Part shown: one piece after another, positions 7,011 to 9,355 of the stretch
How the letters are laid out: every line of letters begins with the position of its first letter
Position numbering within the stretch: position 1 is the stretch's first letter
Assembly (NCBI GenBank): GCA_016786965.1
Contig: JAEUVL010000430.1
Span: forward strand, 1 to 9,355
Origin: Chitinophagaceae bacterium
Lineage (GTDB): Bacteria > Bacteroidota > Bacteroidia > Chitinophagales > Chitinophagaceae
Length of the DNA stretch: 9,355 nucleotides
Direction: 5' to 3'
Position numbers and translations under genes: made by a program
Notes under the pieces: generated by a model
Seen by the model: only the letters and a program-made list of their open reading frames with translations
What the model was told of the DNA's origin: nothing
Databases searched by the model: none

Positions 7011-8108
7011 ATGGCATTGCAGGCAGGCATCGTAGGACTTCCGAATGTGGGCAAATCAACTCTTTTTAATGCGGTGAGCAACAGCGCCAAAGCACAGGCA
7101 AGCAATTACCGCTTTTGCACCATCGACCCCAACGTTGGGCTGGTGGATGTGCCTGACCCCCGCCTGAACAAACTGGCGGAATTGGTTCTGCCCAACCGTA
7201 CCGTGCCCACCCAGATAGAGATCGTGGACATTGCCGGGCTCGTCCGCGGGGCCAGCAAAGGCGAAGGCCTGGGCAATAAGTTCCTCGGTAATATCCGGGA
7301 AGTGGATGCAATCATTCATGTGGTGCGCTGCTTTGAAGATGAGAACATCCTGCGGGACGAAGGCGCCATCAACCCCATCAGCGATAAAGAGATCATTGAT
7401 ACCGAACTGCAACTTAAAGATCTCGACAGCGTGGAGAAAAAGATCTCCAAAACAGAGAAACAGATCAAACTGGACCCAAAATATAAAGCAGAACTGGAAG
7501 TACTCATCCGCTGCAAAGAGCACCTGGAAAAAGGCAAGAGCATCCGGGAACTGGACCTCGACAAGGAAGAGAAAGTGGCCATTGCTGATCTCTGCCTGCT
7601 GACCGATAAACCAGTACTCTATGTAGCCAATGTGGACGAAGCCTCCATGCACACCGGCAATAAATATTCTGATGCACTGAAGGAAGCCGTGAAAAATGAA
7701 AAGGCCGAAGTGATCATCATGAACAACAACATTGAAGCGCAGATAGCTGAAATGGAGAACCCGGAAGATAAGCAGCTCTTCATGGAAGAATATAAAATGA
7801 CAGAGCCGGCACTTGACCGACTCATCCACTCTGCTTACAAACTGCTGAATCTATATACCTACTTCACTGCAGGTGTGCAGGAAGTAAGGGCCTGGACCAT
7901 TCACCAGGGCTGGAAGGCGCCACAAGCCGCCAGTGTGATCCATACCGATTTTGAAAAAGGATTTATCAAAGCCGAAGTGATCGGTTACGATGATTTCATC
8001 CAGTACGGCTCCGAAGCGGCCTGCCGTGAAGTAGGCAAGCTCCGCATAGAAGGAAAAGAATATGTGGTGAAAGATGGAGATGTAATGCATTTCAGGTTCA
8101 ATGTATAA
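7011..8108 (+). CDS. ychF: YchF/OLA1 ribosome-associated ATPase
   Basis: This is a complete 365-residue member of the Obg-related YchF family, a nearly universal cytoplasmic P-loop NTPase that binds ribosomes and prefers ATP over GTP. The P-loop GLPNVGKST is at 9-17 and the Walker B/G3 DIAG at 73-76, followed by Leu77 where classical GTPases have Gln. The G4 position reads NVDE (207-210) instead of NKxD, which fits ATP preference. A charged helical, coiled-coil-like insertion lies at about 125-190 and the C-terminal TGS domain at about 278-365, from NLYTYFTAGVQEVRAW to the end. Length is as expected (about 363-367). The ATG at 7011 opens the conserved MALQAGIVG start. It has its own promoter in the divergent intergenic region and a terminator downstream, so it is probably monocistronic. 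One local oddity is NYRFCTIDPN at 32-41, where many homologues have N-[FY]-P-F-C-T-I-E-P-N. The identification is very secure. Confidence 0.98.
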   Translation: MALQAGIVGLPNVGKSTLFNAVSNSAKAQASNYRFCTIDPNVGLVDVPDPRLNKLAELVLPNRTVPTQIEIVDIAGLVRGASKGEGLGNKFLGNIREVDAIIHVVRCFEDENILRDEGAINPISDKEIIDTELQLKDLDSVEKKISKTEKQIKLDPKYKAELEVLIRCKEHLEKGKSIRELDLDKEEKVAIADLCLLTDKPVLYVANVDEASMHTGNKYSDALKEAVKNEKAEVIIMNNNIEAQIAEMENPEDKQLFMEEYKMTEPALDRLIHSAYKLLNLYTYFTAGVQEVRAWTIHQGWKAPQAASVIHTDFEKGFIKAEVIGYDDFIQYGSEAACREVGKLRIEGKEYVVKDGDVMHFRFNV

Positions 8109-8166
8109 GAGAATCCTTTTCTACGCCAGCAGGCGGCATACTTTACATAGTAGAGTAACATAATTT

Positions 8167-8200
8167 AAACCAACTGTTTTCATAGCAGTTGGTTTTATTT
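8167..8200 (+). terminator. Intrinsic terminator after ychF
   Basis: A perfect 10-bp stem AAACCAACTG (8167-8176) pairs with CAGTTGGTTT (8186-8195) around a 9-nt loop, and is followed by the T-rich tail TATTTAT. It ends the ychF transcript 58 nt after its stop. On the opposite strand the stem is followed by TAAATTA, so it might also serve the convergent small genes, though less well. Confidence 0.85.
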
Positions 8201-8299
8201 ATGATTTGCTTATCTGCTGCCGAGTTATTTCTGCAGGATTCAATCCCCCCGGTTATTTGTTCTAAATAAGTATTAGTTAAACGAAGCGGGCTGTACTGT
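8201..8299. other. Non-coding gap between convergent genes
   Basis: About 100 nt lie between the ychF terminator and the end of the small - strand gene at 8300. I see no convincing ORF, hairpin or repeat here. The change from the GC-rich ychF coding sequence to visibly AT-richer DNA takes place within or just before this stretch, but no direct repeat or tRNA marks an integration point. Confidence 0.5.
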
Positions 8300-8668
8300 T
8301 TATAAGTCTGCCTGTACTTTTCCTTTACCATACATTCCGGTGGAAGAAAAATAGGAACCTCCAAAAATAAACCAGTCCAACCCCTCAAAATAACTGACTA
8401 CTTTCCCTGGTACTATCCCCTTCAAATTATTATCTTGGACAACCCCTCTATACCAGCGACCAGACTTAGAAAATGCTTCATACTCTACCAAATAATTTAA
8501 CCACTTTGTACCACAATGAACACAAACTTCAAGGGTGATCTCAGCAAATCTCCCGTTTGTAGTATCAACTCCCCAATAAGTTTTTTCATAGTCCGTATAA
8601 TGTAACGGAGGAATAAAGCATTTGCATTTCGCTTCAGGAATACTATGTAGCCTCTGGGTTAGTTCCAT
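8300..8668 (-). CDS. Hypothetical 122-aa protein with CxC...CxxC cysteines
   Basis: I do not recognise a named family. The protein has no signal peptide or membrane segment and looks cytosolic and mostly beta-stranded. Four cysteines are arranged as CKC (15 and 17) and CVHC (49 and 52), which could bind one zinc as a split knuckle. Around the second pair the sequence reads GRFAEITLEVCVHCG, followed by WLNYLVEYEAFSKSGRWYRG (57-76), and later LDWFIFGGSYFSSTG (97-111). The density of Trp, Tyr and Gly in these blocks suggests a conserved compact fold rather than a chance frame. The ATG at 8668 lies only 2 nt after the stop of the upstream gene (TAAGGATG), so it is probably translated by coupling to it. 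It is the last gene of the - strand cluster. Base composition is AT-richer than in ychF. A role as an immunity-type or regulatory protein is conceivable but unsupported. Confidence 0.75.
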   Translation of the reverse strand: MELTQRLHSIPEAKCKCFIPPLHYTDYEKTYWGVDTTNGRFAEITLEVCVHCGTKWLNYLVEYEAFSKSGRWYRGVVQDNNLKGIVPGKVVSYFEGLDWFIFGGSYFSSTGMYGKGKVQADL

Positions 8669-8670
8669 CC

Positions 8671-8931
8671 TTAAAGTTCATTCTTTGTTAGCCACACTTC
8701 TGTCCCAATGGGAATATCTTCCGTAGTGTTGATAAGGATTTCATAAGGAGACCTCAAATTAAATCCTTTTATTTTAGTTATAATAATTGAACCGTCAGGG
8801 AATACCAGTTTAATATTGTCACCAATTTTGAACCTTAAATTTTCATGGGGTTTTACTTCGCTGTACCCGGGTGTTAAAATACACCTGTCTTCTTTCATCA
8901 AAAAAGTCTTTCCAACCTTATAGAGAAACAT
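8671..8931 (-). CDS. Small beta-barrel protein resembling EF-Tu domain 2, 86 aa
   Basis: This is a short soluble protein without signal or membrane segments. Its second half resembles the domain-2 barrel of translation GTPases: FKIGDNIKLVFPDGSI (34-49), then ITKIKGF (51-57), then DIPIGTEVWL (72-81), matching the GDxVxLxxPDGxxxxTxIxGI ... IPIGTEVWL pattern of stand-alone EF-Tu-D2-like proteins. There is no G domain, so it is not a GTPase or elongation factor; the similarity is structural and comes from motif memory, not a search. The N-terminal third (FLYKVGKTFLMKEDRCILTPGY and following) probably supplies the first strands. It starts at the ATG at 8931, with no Shine-Dalgarno, 66 nt after the preceding gene, and its stop is 2 nt before the next start, so it forms a two-gene unit with the four-cysteine protein. 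Its function is unknown. Confidence 0.72.
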   Translation of the reverse strand: MFLYKVGKTFLMKEDRCILTPGYSEVKPHENLRFKIGDNIKLVFPDGSIIITKIKGFNLRSPYEILINTTEDIPIGTEVWLTKNEL

Positions 8932-8965
8932 AGCTTGAATTTAATAGCAGGTATTATCAATTTAT

Positions 8966-8994
8966 AAAAAACTCAGCCGCATTCTCCCCGGCAG
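8966..8994 (-). terminator. Possible weak intrinsic terminator on the - strand
   Basis: Directly after the stop codon of the right-edge gene, the - strand reads CTGCCG, a 9-nt loop, CGGCTG, then AG and a run of six T. The stem has six positions with one T-T mismatch, and it is the only GC-rich patch in an AT-rich spacer. It could end or attenuate the right-edge transcript and give the two downstream genes separate expression. The short imperfect stem makes this tentative. Confidence 0.42.
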
Positions 8995-8997
8995 GCA

Positions 8998-9355
8998 TTA
9001 GTTCTTCATTAATTCCAGTTTTGTAATAGAAGGCAGATATGCCCTGGCCTTACCATATTCCCCTTCACAGCAAAAAAAATCAGATACTACCCAGTCCCAA
9101 TAGACTTTAAATTTCTTTCCTAAAAATTCCGGGTTGTCTTCATATTGTCCTGACGGTTCGTACAGTTTATAAGGGCCATAACGATTGTTGGCCTGTCCAA
9201 AATCATATTCTACTCCATTCTCAGCTTTGAAAAGGATGTGTTGATAATCACCAAAGTCATTTCCCTGGTAAATAGCAGTCATAGGATTCGGTACATTTTG
9301 CCATTCTTCTCTAAGCCACTCAATATGCCGTCTCAACTCGGCCTTTTGGTCAGCA
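8998..9355 (-). CDS. Hypothetical protein, N-terminus cut by right window edge
   Basis: The frame stays open to the right edge (visible N-terminus ADQKAELRRHIEWLREEW), so the TTG at 9336 is probably an internal Leu and the true start lies outside. The 118 visible residues show a charged N-terminal helix (about 1-20), then a beta-rich domain: GNDFGDYQHILFK (31-43), GVEYDFGQANNRYGPYKLYE (47-66), NPEFLGKKFKVYW (74-86), FFCCEGEYG (93-101) and a closing AYLPSITKLEL (105-115). The Cys pair at 95-96 and the YDFG/YGPY block look like conserved core elements. I do not recognise the family. The FLGKKFKVYW and LPSITKLEL strands recall small Bacteroidota beta-barrel domains of surface or lipoprotein origin, but the N-terminus needed to tell secreted from cytosolic is missing. 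It lies 66 nt upstream of the EF-Tu-D2-like gene in the same direction. The reading frame is well supported; the function is not. Confidence 0.7.
   Translation of the reverse strand, partial: ADQKAELRRHIEWLREEWQNVPNPMTAIYQGNDFGDYQHILFKAENGVEYDFGQANNRYGPYKLYEPSGQYEDNPEFLGKKFKVYWDWVVSDFFCCEGEYGKARAYLPSITKLELMKN

Noticed and set aside
7056..7829. 257-codon open frame on the - strand inside ychF
   Set aside because: It lies antisense to an unmistakable YchF coding sequence, has a Phe/His-rich composition typical of reverse-strand shadows, and shows no recognisable domain.
8143..8388. 81-codon frame on the - strand near the ychF terminator
   Set aside because: It runs through the terminator hairpin and overlaps the better-supported 122-residue gene in another frame; its sequence has no conserved character.
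1..9355. CRISPR array, tRNA, rRNA or insertion sequence
   Set aside because: I saw no regularly spaced repeats, no tRNA-like cloverleaf, no rRNA sequence, and no transposase or terminal inverted repeats.

Overview
The window looks like a chromosomal segment from a Bacteroidota bacterium, most likely Chitinophagaceae or a close relative. Three things point there: a SusC/SusD outer-membrane pair, start codons with no Shine-Dalgarno sequence in front of them, and a promoter element matching the Bacteroidota -7 consensus TAnnTTTG upstream of ychF. The genus-level guess rests on the feel of the protein sequences and is inference.

Region 1 (1-5412, + strand) is the 3' part of a nutrient-uptake operon. 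It holds a SusC/RagA TonB-dependent transporter cut by the left edge, a SusD-like lipoprotein 31 nt downstream, and a small lipoprotein with two DUF4397-like halves a further 30 nt on. A strong hairpin followed by a T run closes it. SusC would be the TonB-driven channel, SusD the surface lid that captures the ligand, and the third lipoprotein an accessory of unknown role. No glycosidase, protease, sulfatase or regulator is visible, so the substrate cannot be read from the context.

Region 2 (5432-8200) holds two conserved housekeeping-type genes transcribed away from each other. On the - strand is a fused SpmA-SpmB (nucleoside-recognition/Gate) membrane protein; on the + strand is the ribosome-associated ATPase YchF. 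The 154-nt gap between them contains a promoter for ychF. It also contains a 14-nt sequence in both orientations, so the leader of each gene carries the same element. Convergent terminators bound the region on both sides.

Region 3 (8300-9355, - strand) is visibly more AT-rich and looks accessory. It holds three small genes: one of unknown family cut by the right edge, an 86-residue small beta-barrel-like protein resembling EF-Tu domain 2, and a 122-residue protein with a CxC...CxxC four-cysteine pattern. The last two are separated by only 2 nt and are probably translationally coupled. Small unrelated genes like these often sit next to polymorphic-toxin or other interbacterial conflict loci, but no toxin is visible, so that idea is speculation. 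This cluster is the least explained part of the window.
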